A program made the position numbers and the translations under genes. This document shows, one piece after another, positions 48,634 through 59,673 of a stretch of DNA of 64,000 nucleotides. The stretch covers positions 1 through 64,000 of the forward strand of contig JAGFNK010000188.1 of the NCBI GenBank assembly GCA_025769875.1, given 5' to 3'. Under the pieces are notes generated by a model. That model did no database searches. It worked only from the letters and a program-made list of their open reading frames with translations, and had not been told where the DNA came from. Positions within the stretch are counted from its first letter, which is position 1, and every line of letters begins with the position of its first letter. Source of the DNA: Russula earlei. Lineage: Eukaryota > Basidiomycota > Agaricomycetes > Russulales > Russulaceae.

Positions 48634-49863
48634 GGGTCGACCGATCTCCTTTTCCCTCACCCACCAACCCCTGCGGCGGCTATCGTTGCCGCCGCCGCCG
48701 CTACCCCACACCCGCGGTGTGCTTAAGCCGGGTGCCAACACCTCATCCAGTCCTCCGTCGTGACGTGGCGCTGTTCAGTCCCGAATCGGTGCGCGGCAAG
48801 TGTATGAAAATGCGGACCCCCGATATAATTTTTAGCCTGAAACCGAGTCGTGGTAGGTGTCACGCAGTACCAGGCGCCGCTGTTGAAATGCGGAGCTCGC
48901 TTGCCTTGATTGTTGTTGTTGATTCTTCATACGGTCGACCTGTGGAGCATGGAACGTGCATGGGCTGTCCGGGGGGTTACATATAAAAGGGGTCTGGGCC
49001 ACGTTCGCTCGCTCACCACAACCCGAAAAATGAACACAGTGCCGAAATAAGTTAAATAAAAAAGCACAGCCATGGGGGGCCAATTTTTGGGTTTGGGCAA
49101 TGTTATGACTACTACAGGTGATGATCGGACGACCCAACGTCGCCCTAGCTTCCTCGTGTCGACAGTTCAGTCTGCTGATCTTTCGCTTTTGATAACGCCG
49201 AGGACCAGGCACAATGGGTCACCGCTCGTCCTTCCATCGCAGCGCCGCGCAACTGTACTGATCCGTGCCAAGGGGCCCGCAAGTCGACCTCTCACTAAGC
49301 TGCAACGACGCCGCAGCGATTCCGGAAGACCGATGTGCGGTCGTACCTCGCGTCCGGTTCTGAACTGTCTGCAACCGCCCACCAACAGGCCCGCGGATTT
49401 TCCACGGCAATGTCGGGGCGGGGCGATGAAGGATGATGACAGTGACCCCGTCACAACCCCTCCACAATACTATCCAAGACCTGCCAATCAAATGCCACCA
49501 GGTGAAATATGGAAGACCTCCATGTAGTTCCGCAATGAACACGGATAAAATCCCTACCCTTGAAGTCCTCATCAACCTCCACGAAGACACTCGTAAGAGC
49601 CTCGGTGTTGCAGCACGAACCGTATAGAAATTACGGTAGTTACCCTGAGCCTCACACTGCCCCCACACCGAATACACCCCGGATGCGTGAGTAAAAGTGC
49701 CGAACTGCTATCCACATTCGGAGTAGTTGTGTAACCGAGAATAATATAAGATGATCGATCTCTAGTACTTATCAGATCGGCACAGGTCAGCCGGCCGGCA
49801 ACCCGGCAACGGGAATTCTGCCCATTGCCCCTCCCGTTTTGGTTTTGACGTTGCCATATCATA
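48634..49863. other. Intergenic; no gene recognised
   Basis: Open frames here have no family features or consistent splicing. The stretch ends at the MITE. Confidence 0.4.
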
Positions 49864-50486
49864 CTATCACCTATGGGAACTCTCGCCAATTTCATTTCCC
49901 CTGTATCTGCTCAGCTCAAACAACCCCATTTAAAACTTTGTAGTCATACTATTGAGTGCCATTAATGTCATTCTAGCAAAGAAAAATGGAAGTCCATCAA
50001 GTGTTTTTCAAGTAACATTTTGGCTGGGGGTCACACCTTTGCATCGTGCTTCTGTCATGGCGGAGTGTGGAGTTTGATTCCAGGGTGATCACCGTACGCT
50101 GACTCGGAGTCTGGGTCACTGCTGTTTTATTGCCATGTTACAGGTGGTCCAGTTGGCCAGCACAAGACTATACGAATGAGCAGCGGCTACAGGCAGCTAT
50201 AACAATGATATATATCGCTCTTTTACCTTTACTCATGTGGCACTGGCCCATGATGTGAGTGCCGCATTCCATACATAGCCAAGTCCTGGATTTCACTTGA
50301 TAATGCTACTCCATTACAACTGACTTCCGTAGTCCCCACCTAATCAAATTGCCTCTGTAAATAAATACACAGGGATGTTTCATCCTGGGTGGACTTTAAT
50401 CTGGCATGTGTTACATGTCCATTACTTTCATGACATTTGTGACTGGCAAGATGGTAGTGGCATGGCGAGTTCCCCATAGGTGATAG
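49864..50486. mobile_element. TA-flanked MITE, copy A (623 bp)
   Basis: It starts CTATCACCTATGGG and ends CCCCATAGGTGATAG, both flanked by TA, as after Tc1/mariner-type insertion. Internal sequence matches copy B at 59674-61272 along its length. The full inverted repeat, about 43 bases in copy B, has lost about 17 bases in the left arm here. There is no coding capacity, so mobilisation needs a transposase in trans. It lies about 320 bases downstream of the CDC16 stop. Confidence 0.9.
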
Positions 50487-50809
50487 TATCGCCTTGCCTG
50501 GGCGAGGGCTCGGCTGGCCGCAACGGGGTTAGACGAGGGTACCGAACCCTCAATCTGTGCCTCGACCCCGCGTTGAGGAACGAGGAATGGCTGCCAGTGC
50601 TGTCTCTGTCATCTGGCATGCCAACTGCTCCTTGCTGTGCTGACTTGGTCGCGTGGGGATAACATCGTTGTACACAGACACACACAGACACACATACGCT
50701 AACCTCCCGCCCTTCCTCTTCGATCGGAGCTGAGCCAATAGCACAACTCGCACGCGAGAGGACCCACCTGCGAAGGGAGGTGAGAGTGAGAGTGGAGTGC
50801 TGTCAGGGC
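50487..50809. other. 3' flank of CDC16
   Basis: Between the MITE and the CDC16 stop. No gene recognised; a short CA/ACAC run lies at about 50670-50695. Confidence 0.5.
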
Positions 50810-53649
50810 TTATTCGAGTGCCATGCCTTCTTGCGCGTCTCCAAACATCGGTCTCGTCGACGACGCGGCTTCCTTCTCCTTCTCTTTGGCCCGTAACACC
50901 CTCAGCTGTGCCTCACGCGCTGCGTGCGCTCGCATCTGCCCCGCCCATTCGTCACTCCGGCCCGCCCCACCGAGACGTGCGAACGGGCCCGCCTCAGCGC
51001 TTGCTTCGAGTGCGAGGTTGAGTAACTCTAGTACGTGAGCATTAATTGGGTTGACAGACAGTGCCTGTAATCAGTGCCCGAATAGGCGGCGAGGTGCGCC
51101 CACATCAGCATTCCATGCCAGCTCCGAAAAACGTCACGGACAGAAAAGGGGTGGGAACGGAGAAGAAAAGAAGTATGGCGAGAGAGGTCATCAGACGGAC
51201 GTCTCCGTAACGGCGCGGAGAGACCCCTGGACGTTACTTAATGAGACGGGGAATGGGCATGGCGTACCTCGTGATACTTGATGATTGCATCGTCTAACTG
51301 GTCCATAAGGTGATACACGAGCCCCAAGAAGCCTAGTGCAGGTGCACTTCTCGAGTCAACTTCGAGCACTTTGACATACGCTTCTCTTGCTTCCTTAAGT
51401 CTGCCGAGCTTCCGATAGCTCGTACCGAGATTCAGCCACGTTGTAGCCCAAGATGCCTGGGAGGTTTGCGTAACCTGGGCAATGTCAAGTGCCGATTTAA
51501 ACATGGCAACGGCGTCGGCGTATCTGTGTCCAACCTCTTCGTCAGTGCCTGGAGCGGTCCAGCAAAGAATTCGTGGGAGACACCTTCCGTGGTTGAAGGC
51601 CATTACACCGCGCTCATTGATCAACAATGGGTCCCCATCACACATAGCGTTAGCCGCATCGAGCGCTTCATCGGCCTGCCCATAATTCGAAAGGACGATA
51701 TGTTCCATACCAATGAACATGAGTGGTAGGTGAGATCTGGACTCGCTCTGTCAATAGTCGTAAGATGACAACGGTGCTAGATGAATACTTACCCGGCGAA
51801 CATGCGCGCGCATGTTGAGTATGCCGTCACGGCGTGGTCATGCTCACCTTCAAACGCAAATGTGTGAGCGAAAGCGATCCATGCTGGGCCGAAGCGTGGA
51901 TCCATCAGAGATGTTTTACTGCTCATGAATTAGCCGCCGCGTCTATAGATGATGAGAAGCAGGCTCACCTAAAGTATGTGCGTGCGTCCGCCCACCTTTT
52001 CTGCGTCAAGTACCACACCCCGACCGCATACCAGCTTGTCGCTGATTCTGGTTCGCGGTCAACAAGCTCGTGCGCGAGTATGAAGAGCTTGGAATGTAAA
52101 TGTGATAGGTGGTGCATGCACGCAATATGTAAGGGAATTGTGGGCGTATGTACCGCCACCAAGCCCAGTATTCTGTTTCGAAGGATCAAAACAAGGCATC
52201 CAACCGATGGGAGGAATGGCCGTACCGTGAAGTGATGGCATAGCAGTCAGACCACCGGAACTGCGCGTACAGTGCATCGGCAAACGAGAACAATACGTCA
52301 GGATTGTCCGAGAGGCCAAACTCTTTTACAAGCCGCCTCCGCGTTAACGCGTGTTCCTCGGCGTGCTTATACTTTCGAAGCCGTGAGGTGTAGACGAGAC
52401 GTACGAACTCGGCATCGTCTGGCGTCTGTTCCTTGTATGCAAGGGACTTTACGAACTCCCACTCTGCAACGAAGTCGGTGGCGCAATAAATACTCAAACA
52501 GGGGAGGCGGCGCACCCTCCTCGAGAGACATCATCTCCCCTCCTACCAATTGTTCGAACGCGTCGTAGCATTTGACATCTAGCGCGAGAGCTTCCATGAA
52601 ACAAGCTTTCGCTTGATCCCCACGGTTGAGTTTTAACATCAAAAGACCGCGGAGGTTGCACATGGACGCTTCGACCTGGCGTTCGTATTAACGCTGGGAA
52701 AAGCACAGGGAAATCGTCGTTCACCTTGATCCCTCCGTCGGTATTTGGCACCGCGGGCCCACTACGTCCTGGTAATTTTTTAAGTCCGTAGGAGCACCAC
52801 CACGCTGATGTACGGACTCGCCTGAGTTACGAAAAGGATTGGCTTCGCCAAGCATTTCCGTTGCATCGGCCCACTTTCCCTGTCTGACCAAACATTGGGC
52901 AGCAAGATAGCGGCACACGACGCTCATGTCCACGAGACGCGACACTCCCTCTTGCTGTTCTGCGGCAACGTCAACCATGGCGGCAGGACCGACGGGAAGC
53001 CGGGGAGGGAAAACAGGCTCGCGAGCCTTTCCCTTCATATCAAAAGGGATGGCGGGGGGCTTCGTGGAGAAAGGACGCGTGAGAAGGCGCTCTGCACGGG
53101 AGTAACGATGGGTCATGAAGTAAGTCTGGGCAAGCCAAAAGGCGTCGTTTGGATCGTCTGTGCATGCGTGGGTGAGGATGGGGAGGACAACAATCTAATC
53201 TAAGACGCACTAGTCCAGGAAAGGACCTTGTCACCCCAAAATACGGCCGTGTCATACAGGTGCTGCATGAGGGCATCATGGCGCCAAAGACGCAAGCGGT
53301 CAATCATGCCCCACTCGACGTCTTCGTCGTCTTCATCGCCCAAATCCTGGAAGACGTCCGTGTTGTCATTGGCCAGAGGATGTCGGCCGATGCTCCCTTT
53401 TGCGCGACGATACGCGCGAGGAGAAAACCGCAAAGGGGAAGATGGTAGAACTGAGCGATTTGGGTCGAGAGCGAGGGGATGTGGGTGCAAAGGATTACCG
53501 CCAACGAAGGAGCCGACCAAGGATTGTGGGGCAAATGAGAAAGAAGAATTGATAGACGATCGCGAGTGATGATATGAGGGTGAAGAAGCGTAGGGTGCGT
53601 GGCCAATGTTGGCGTTGAATGGGGAAGGGGGAGGTGGTGTGGACGCCAT
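50810..53649 (-). CDS. CDC16: APC/C TPR subunit Cdc16/Cut9 (APC6)
   Basis: A multi-exon TPR protein; first exons are 53649-53211 and 53157-52822. The N-terminus is proline/serine-rich and leads to MIDRLRLWRHDALMQHLYDT and AVFWGDKVLSWT, the mark of Cdc16/Cut9. Later landmarks are DAFWLAQTYFMTHRYSRAE, VCRYLAAQCLVRQGKW, ASMCNLRGLLMLKLNRGDQA, EWEFVKSL, and SWYAVGVWYLTQKRWADAR. DPRFGPAWIAFAHTFA, TWLNLGTSYRKLGRLKEA and APALGFLGLVYHLMDQLDDA follow, with the last exon (about 51010-50810) ending EGMALE. Cdc16 is a scaffold of the anaphase-promoting complex and essential in yeasts. One intron (52821-52769) seems to have a GC donor. Confidence 0.9.
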
Positions 53650-53740
53650 GAAGACCGCGTTCAAGGGGTGACTGGCAAGTTGCAATCAAGACGCGTTACT
53701 GCCAGTCACGAGACGGAGTGCGACATTACAACTTATTATT

Positions 53741-53930
53741 CATGATTGTCGTTTTCAGATAACGTGACGCGCCGGAAATTTCCGAAAGGAAAAGGGTCGG
53801 TAGAAAGAACTTGATGTATCTCGCCGAATTCTAAGTAAAAAATCATTAAAAATAGCCCATTCAAACCAGAATGAAATGTACTTTCCAAATTCCAAGAACA
53901 GATACATTGAATTTCGGACATGCCCTTGTT
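53741..53930 (+). repeat. Left terminal inverted repeat of the 5.9-kb unit
   Basis: Begins CATGATTGTCGTTTTCAGAT; pairs with 59461-59650. Differences are mostly transitions. Confidence 0.8.
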
Positions 53931-53998
53931 GGGTAGGCATGGTCACGGTTGTGGGAATGATGTAGGCATCTAGCACTTTGTTCCCTGCTTCCTCTCTG

Positions 53999-55183
53999 AT
54001 GGCAAGAGGCCAAAAGGTCTCCCTTGAAGTCCAGCAAATTGTGGTTCAAATGTCAGCCATGCTCTCAAAGCAAAATATTTCAAATTACACAGGTGTATCA
54101 GTTAGCTCAGTTGAAAGGATTCTATGATGCTTCCAGGAGCACAATGCTGTCTCAGATGTAGCAGTGGTGCGGCATCGTAGATCTGATCAGGCACTATGTG
54201 GAGCAGATGTAGAGGTAAGCATATGTGAAACCACTACTGTGGGGTAATCCTAACAACTATACTAGTACCTGTTTGGGAGAATTCATGATGCACCTGATCT
54301 GTACCTTGATGAGCTGCAGGATATGCTTGCAGCAAATTCTGGGATACGTGTCTCAAGGTCAACCATCTGGCGTACACTGCAAGCTGGCAGATCCACAATG
54401 AAAAAGGTATGGGCACTGAGACTTGATACATCTATTGGTGACTTCATGATTTAGCTTTCACGTGCTGCAATTGAGTGCTCAGAAGAAAAGTGGCTTGCAT
54501 ACCTCAATCAAATCAGCATGTACTCAGCTGATCAGCTTGTTTTTATTGATGAGAGCTCTGTAGATCATTGAACAACATATTGAGAGGCAGCTTGGTCTAT
54601 TCGTGGTACACAGGCACAGCATAAAGCTTTCTTTGTTCATGGCAGACGGTAAGTCACTCAATTTCTGTCTGATTCCACTGTTTGACTCCATTTCATAGAT
54701 TCTCTGTGCTTCCTGCCATCTCATTCACTGATGGAATTTTACACCACAAGATTGTTGAAGGCTCATTTTGCACTGAAACTTTTCAACAATTTATTGGCAG
54801 TCTTCTCAAGGTTATGGAACCATACCCTGGCCCCAACTCCATCATTGTTATGGACAATTGTTGGATTCACAAGCATGTGGATATTGTTGAGATGATTGAG
54901 TCAAGGTTTGTAATAACATACTAGACCTGTAATGTGTTTGATGTGACCTACTTCCACCAGGGGAATGTGTTGTGAATTCCTGCCTCCATATTCACCTGAT
55001 TTGAACCCAATTGAGCTTGCATTTTCAGCAATGAAGTATCACATTTGACAAAACAGTGATTTGGTCTGCTTGTCAATGACTGAATTATCTGACAGAGACA
55101 TATATACAACCCTACTTGATGCACTTTATCTTGTTTCTCCCTTGGACTGTTGTGGCTGGTACAAGTATTGTGCATATTCTTAG
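53999..55183 (+). pseudogene. Tc1-like DD34E transposase, five exons, four stops
   Basis: Exons 53999-54214, 54266-54406, 54455-54648, 54699-54905 and 54961-55183 join in phase to 326 codons. The N-terminal helix-turn-helix includes GVSVSSVERIL; a second DNA-binding part has YLDELQDMLAANSGI and RVSRSTIWRTL. The catalytic core has FIDES, VMDNCWIHKH and PPYSPDLNPIELAF. Exactly 34 residues separate the second D and the E across an intron, which is DD34E, the Tc1 type (DDE_3). Four TGA stops sit where family members carry arginine (for instance DH-stop-TTY-stop in the region normally DRRTTYR). The gene is dead by CGA to TGA change. Confidence 0.88.
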
Positions 55184-55289
55184 TGTTGTGTTATTTGTAC
55201 TCTTGACAGTTGTACTTGCCAATATGATATTGTAGAAGACAAAGTGGTCAAGACCCATGCGACCAGTGGGCTTGCGATAAAGACAACTT

Positions 55290-56930
55290 GGACTTGACAT
55301 ACCATTTGGCCACCATGATCCACATCCCCCACTCCTGCTCCTGTCATTGCTGTTGCCCCTTTCGCTGTCCCTGCCACACAAGCCATCACCCCCACACGTT
55401 CAGTCCTGCCTGTCCCTGTCCCTGCTTTGCCCACAATCTCAGCTGCTGCCTCACCCCCATGCTTGCACACTGTCACATGCAATTCAGTTGCCACCACCCC
55501 AGACTCATCTGCATCTGTCGCCACCATATCAGTCCCAATATCATCAGCAGCCTCCATCTTAGCCTTGCCTGCCATCGTCAGTACAGCACCACCTGCTGCT
55601 GTCTCAGTAGTCTCATTGCCAGCCATCTCCGTTGTTGCTGTACACACCCCATCTGCCATAGCATCCATAATGTCAGCCAGTTCTGCTATCTTAGTTTCCA
55701 CCACTGTTGTCTCAACCACCACTGCTGCCAGCTCCATCCCATCTCACATGGCCTCACCTTCACCTGCCTCAGTCATCTCCTCACCAGTTCTCATGCTGCC
55801 CACAATGCCAGCTGCCTCCCCTGCCCCATCAGCCATCAGTTCAGCCTAGTCCGCCATATCTCCAGCATCTCCAGCCGCTGCTGTCTCTGCCCTGTCTGCT
55901 GCCTCAGCCTGGCCCACTGTCTCACTCCCATTGCCAGGTGCTGCCACTGCCCCAACATCTCCTGTCACCACCCAGCTCTAGTTTTATCTGCCACCACCAC
56001 CTCAGCTCAGTCCATGGCCCTCTTAATTTCATCCTCAATCTCAGTTGACATCACACCTAGCACCAAGTTTCAGTCACACATGACACCAGCAACGATGCAC
56101 TGCTGTCACCTCACACCACCAGCATCACCCAAGAAGACCAAAGGCCTTGAACCCAAGCTCAGCAACGCCGTCCTGCAGAAAGATCAACAGTTGCCATCAT
56201 GACGTCGTCACAGGAGAAGCTGTCCATGCAAGCACCACACTGCACCATGCCTCCCCTTCCATCACATCCCCACCCACACGTACGCCCTCATCCCCACATG
56301 CTGCCATCACCTGCAGTGGCAAAGACCTTGTCACCTTGGCCACAAGATGATTACCAGAGACCCCTCATGTCTTGTTTTAGGTTTTTGGATGCTGACCCCA
56401 CACACTAGCTCAACGACTATGGCAAGTGTTCACAAGGTGAACCACACCATCCGCCCCCTCTTGTCTCATCACCTGCTTGTGTGCTATCGTCCACATGTCC
56501 CACCACCACCTGCTATGGAGAAGACCTCAATGCCATGGCCAGAAGATGTCAGCATGACAGCCATACAAGCCAGGCTCACTGCTTGCCTCCACAACAACAA
56601 CAGCAGCAGCAAAAACAATGGCAATGGCAACAACTTCAATGACACCAGCAGCACCATGTCGTGATGACACATTTGACATGCTGCAAGCACACCACACCCC
56701 CTCCTGCTTTGCCACACCATGCCTGCATTCCAGGACACAACAACACCAGCACCACTGCACGCAATGACACAGATGACACATTCAACATGAGGCACACACT
56801 GCAAGCATGCCCCACCCCATCCTGCCTTGCTGCAATGCCCACCCCCTTTGCAATGATGAGACCATGCACGCGCAAGGCCAAAGACTTGCTCAAGACACTT
56901 TGACTGAGGATGGTCAAAATTTCAAGCCCC
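55290..56930. repeat. C-rich, G-poor low-complexity segment
   Basis: Over about 1.6 kb the plus strand is dominated by C, A and T with few G, built from degenerate CCATCN-like words. Plus-strand frames give Ser/Ala/Pro/Val-rich peptides (e.g. ISAAASPP, SPVLMLPTMP), minus frames Ala/Gly/Thr-rich ones. Near 56290-56350 and 56490-56550 two similar blocks occur (SPWPQD and MPWPED), so part arose by duplication. It may be decayed coding sequence for a low-complexity protein, but no start or family supports a gene. Confidence 0.55.
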
Positions 56931-56937
56931 TGGGAGG

Positions 56938-57151
56938 TGTAAGGTAGGCAATCGGTTGGCTATGGAATCACATGTTCCAAATGCCTTTCATGCAGTCTTG
57001 CCAGATCTCGTGTAGTCTCTTACTGATGTCACTACACATGTTTCCATATTTCCTCTCTCCTCCTGTATATAAAGTGTTTAGCTACTCTCTGGAATAGAAA
57101 AGTCTCTTCTCCCCTCTCTCCCCTTTCCATGCTGGACCAGTCAGCCTTACA
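56938..57151. mobile_element. LTR-like segment, 214 bp
   Basis: It starts TGTAAGG and ends CCTTACA, has a TATATAAAG box at 57065-57073 and a purine-rich tract just before the left end (GGGAGGTG). No 5-bp target duplication is present (GGAGG against AACTC). It may be a decayed LTR whose own TATA box now serves the gene starting at 57225, or simply a promoter with chance inverted ends. Confidence 0.4.
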
Positions 57152-57224
57152 AACTCACCCGCACGTTCCTGGACTTGTTACTGTAGTATGTATGTAATTC
57201 ACTCGCACCTCACTTGCTCACTTC

Positions 57225-59394
57225 ATGCCACCCAAAAAACACTGGGCAGTAAAAGCAGTTGCAAAAGCCAGTGAGCCTTGTGATATGCAGGCCAAGGAAC
57301 CAGATACAGGTGAGTTACTTCTTCATTGGAGATAGGCACTCAGTAGCTGACCTGTGCTGTTGTTTTTCATTCAGAGCATGCACCAGCTCTAGCTTCTTCA
57401 ACCTCCAAGGTGAAGGGAAGGGCTGCTTGTATGAGATGTAGGGCACAGAAGACCAGATGCAAGTGGAATGGGGATGTTTGCAAAGCATGTGAAGTGAAAG
57501 GATTACAAGCAGACTGTGGCATTGTGACATCTCAACCATCCTGTCAACATGGTACTTGCAGCAATAGCCTTCCACCTCATGTGAGTAGTGCCCAAATGTC
57601 CAAATGCCATGGTATTCTAACCTGAGCATCAGTCAGGGCCTGTTGGAGCTCAAAATATGGATGTGACCACTCAGCAGGTTGCTGTCACTGGGTGAAAACA
57701 TGGCTACTCAGATGCAGGAATGAGTATCTCACTTTCTGCAGAGCATCAGTATAGACAAGCTCAGAAGAGCAATCCTATCCCTTCATCTTCATCAAGCAGC
57801 ACCAAACCCCATTCAACTATGAGTTGAACCAACAGCTCTACTCTGTTAGAAACAATCAGCAAATTTGAAAAAGATCGGTTGGCACAAGACTCTGGCAAGG
57901 ACTGGGCACACAATGCTTCCATGGATCATGGCACATATGAGGCGACAAAAAGCTTTGTTTCGGCCATGATTGAATCTGAAAGTGACAACTCTTCAAGTGG
58001 TATGGCTAGTGATGATGATGCAATGGAGGTTGAACCAGTGCCAATCCGCAGCTATGCCCCAGGTTGAAAAACATCATCCTCAGTGGTTCAGAGGGATCAA
58101 GTTGGGGCACCACAATCCTTGAGCAAAAGCAGGACTTTTCCAGATGGCCCCAAGGAGTTATCAGACTTTGATGACGATGAAACTGACCTGGAGACATGTG
58201 GTAGGTTTCAATTATGATAAATATGCTCGCTACTGTATTGTACACAAGCCTTCAAGATTCCTTGTGCCATGAGAAAATCTGATGGCGGTTATAGTCCGTT
58301 TGCCATTGATTCCACCACAACTCTCCACAATCTCCACGATGCTGTTGGAGAGAAGTTAGGCTGGCATCCAAATGCTTTGCAGCTATGATACAAGCTGTCT
58401 AATGATAAAGTGAAGGCCCCTGCTACTTCAATTGAGGATGAGAGTGAACTTGAAATCTTCATCATGAAGATGAGGGCTCTAATTGTACCTCCATGCCTTG
58501 CAACCGGAAAGCTCTCAAAGTGAGGACCTCCCAAGAATCTCATGGTCTGCTTTGAAGATAGAATGATGGAAGAGAAAAAGACAGGAAACGCGGATGGAAA
58601 GGGAAAGAAGGTATGCACTGACAATGTATTGCTCACTCAGCTCTAACAAATCTGATATTAGAATCCCACTTCTGCAACTGCTTCAGTCATTGATCCCCTT
58701 GAGAAGGAACAAGAAGAGATCCTTGATAAACTGCAGAATAAGTGGCGATGTGACTACCATACAAAGATGGCTGGCCATGATGCCTATTGTCACCTGAATA
58801 CATCAACTGGGGTCTGCTACTGTCTGAGTTTGCAAGATCTTGGGCTCTGGTCAAATGCTGTGGTGCATACTCTATCATTTATTTGCAAAATGCACAAATG
58901 ACAGGTCTGGATACTAGGTGAAGAATATGGCAACCATAGAAGAGAAACCAGCAATGATCTTACTTCATGAGGCATGAATGACCAAGATTTGCTCAATGCG
59001 ATCACCTGATCTGTTTCAGGGAGCCACTCCCTTTGGCACAATGGGGGGCCATGGCATTACAATTTCTATCATCCTTCGTCTGGAGTGGGGCCAGTACCAA
59101 CAAATCCTCAGCATGCAACCAGCAGGCAATCAGGTGGCACCACCACTGCTGCCACTGGCTGTCAAGATATCTGTTGAGATTGAACAATGGTTTCAAGAAT
59201 TCAAGGACAACCCATTGCACAATATGAAAGGCTTCAAGTTTTCAGAATTTGGTAGAGTGCTCAAATCACAAGGCTTCACCCAAATCACACAGCTATCCCG
59301 GAGTTTCATCACCATCAAGGACTTGCAAGGAGTGTTGAAAATTGACATGGGAACAGCCATATTTATTATGGATTACGCACAGGAGGACGTTTGA
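57225..59394 (+). pseudogene. Zn2Cys6-type gene inside the 5.9-kb unit, broken
   Basis: Exon 1 (57225-57309) starts MPPKKHWAVKAVAKASE; after a GTGAGT intron exon 2 (from 57375) encodes CMRCRAQKTRC, then KWNGDVCKACEVKGLQADC. This is C-x2-C-x6-C-x6-C-x2-C-x8-C, a fungal Zn(II)2Cys6 cluster, which binds DNA in transcription factors. Later parts have acidic segments (FVSAMIESESDN, FDDDETDLETC), KSDGGYSPFAIDSTTTLHNL and a C-terminal part ending IDMGTAIFIMDYAQEDV. Several in-frame stops are present, mostly TGA. No catalytic domain is seen. I do not recognise the full protein family; related repeats may exist in other Agaricomycetes. Confidence 0.6.
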
Positions 59395-59460
59395 CGATTC
59401 AAAGAGGCTGGTGGGGTACTTTACCATTAGCTGCAGTGCACCTACCACATACTGATTTTG

Positions 59461-59650
59461 ACATCTCCGACATTTCAATTAGTCATTCTTGGTACACTAA
59501 ATTTAGAATCCAGTTTTCATTCTGGTTTGAACATGCTATCTTTTAGGATTTTTTGCTTAGAATTTGGCAAGATACATCAAGTTCTTTCTACCGACCCTTT
59601 TCTTTTTGGAAATTTCTGGCATGTCACATTATCTGAAAACAACAATAATG
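59461..59650 (-). repeat. Right terminal inverted repeat of the 5.9-kb unit
   Basis: Inverse of 53741-53930; reads CATTATTGTTGTTTTCAGAT from the outer end on the minus strand. Confidence 0.8.
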
Positions 59651-59673
59651 TCTGTTGCTTTGGGCTGGCTATA

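Larger units (their letters stand above)
53741..59650. mobile_element. 5.9-kb composite unit with about 190-bp terminal inverted repeats
   Basis: 53741-53930 and 59461-59650 are inverted copies of each other, well conserved over the outer 120-150 bases. An example is the shared AAAAGGGTCGGTAGAAAGAA. Between them lie a Tc1-like transposase, a C-rich low-complexity segment, an LTR-like segment and a Zn2Cys6-type gene. No clear target duplication could be assigned at the ends, so the exact boundary is uncertain. CpG is strikingly rare inside. The left end lies 91 bases upstream of the CDC16 start codon. Confidence 0.65.

Noticed and set aside
50480..50662. tRNA-like sequence near 50540
   Set aside because: A GGTTCGA-like B box is only partly matched and no acceptor stem could be drawn.
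55180..55737. Long minus-strand frame with an Ala/Thr/Val-rich peptide
   Set aside because: It is the complement of the low-complexity C-rich segment and has no start, splice or family support.
53741..59650. KDZ-type or Helitron cargo element
   Set aside because: The only recognisable transposase is of the Tc1 DD34E type; no KDZ, Rep or helicase motif was seen.
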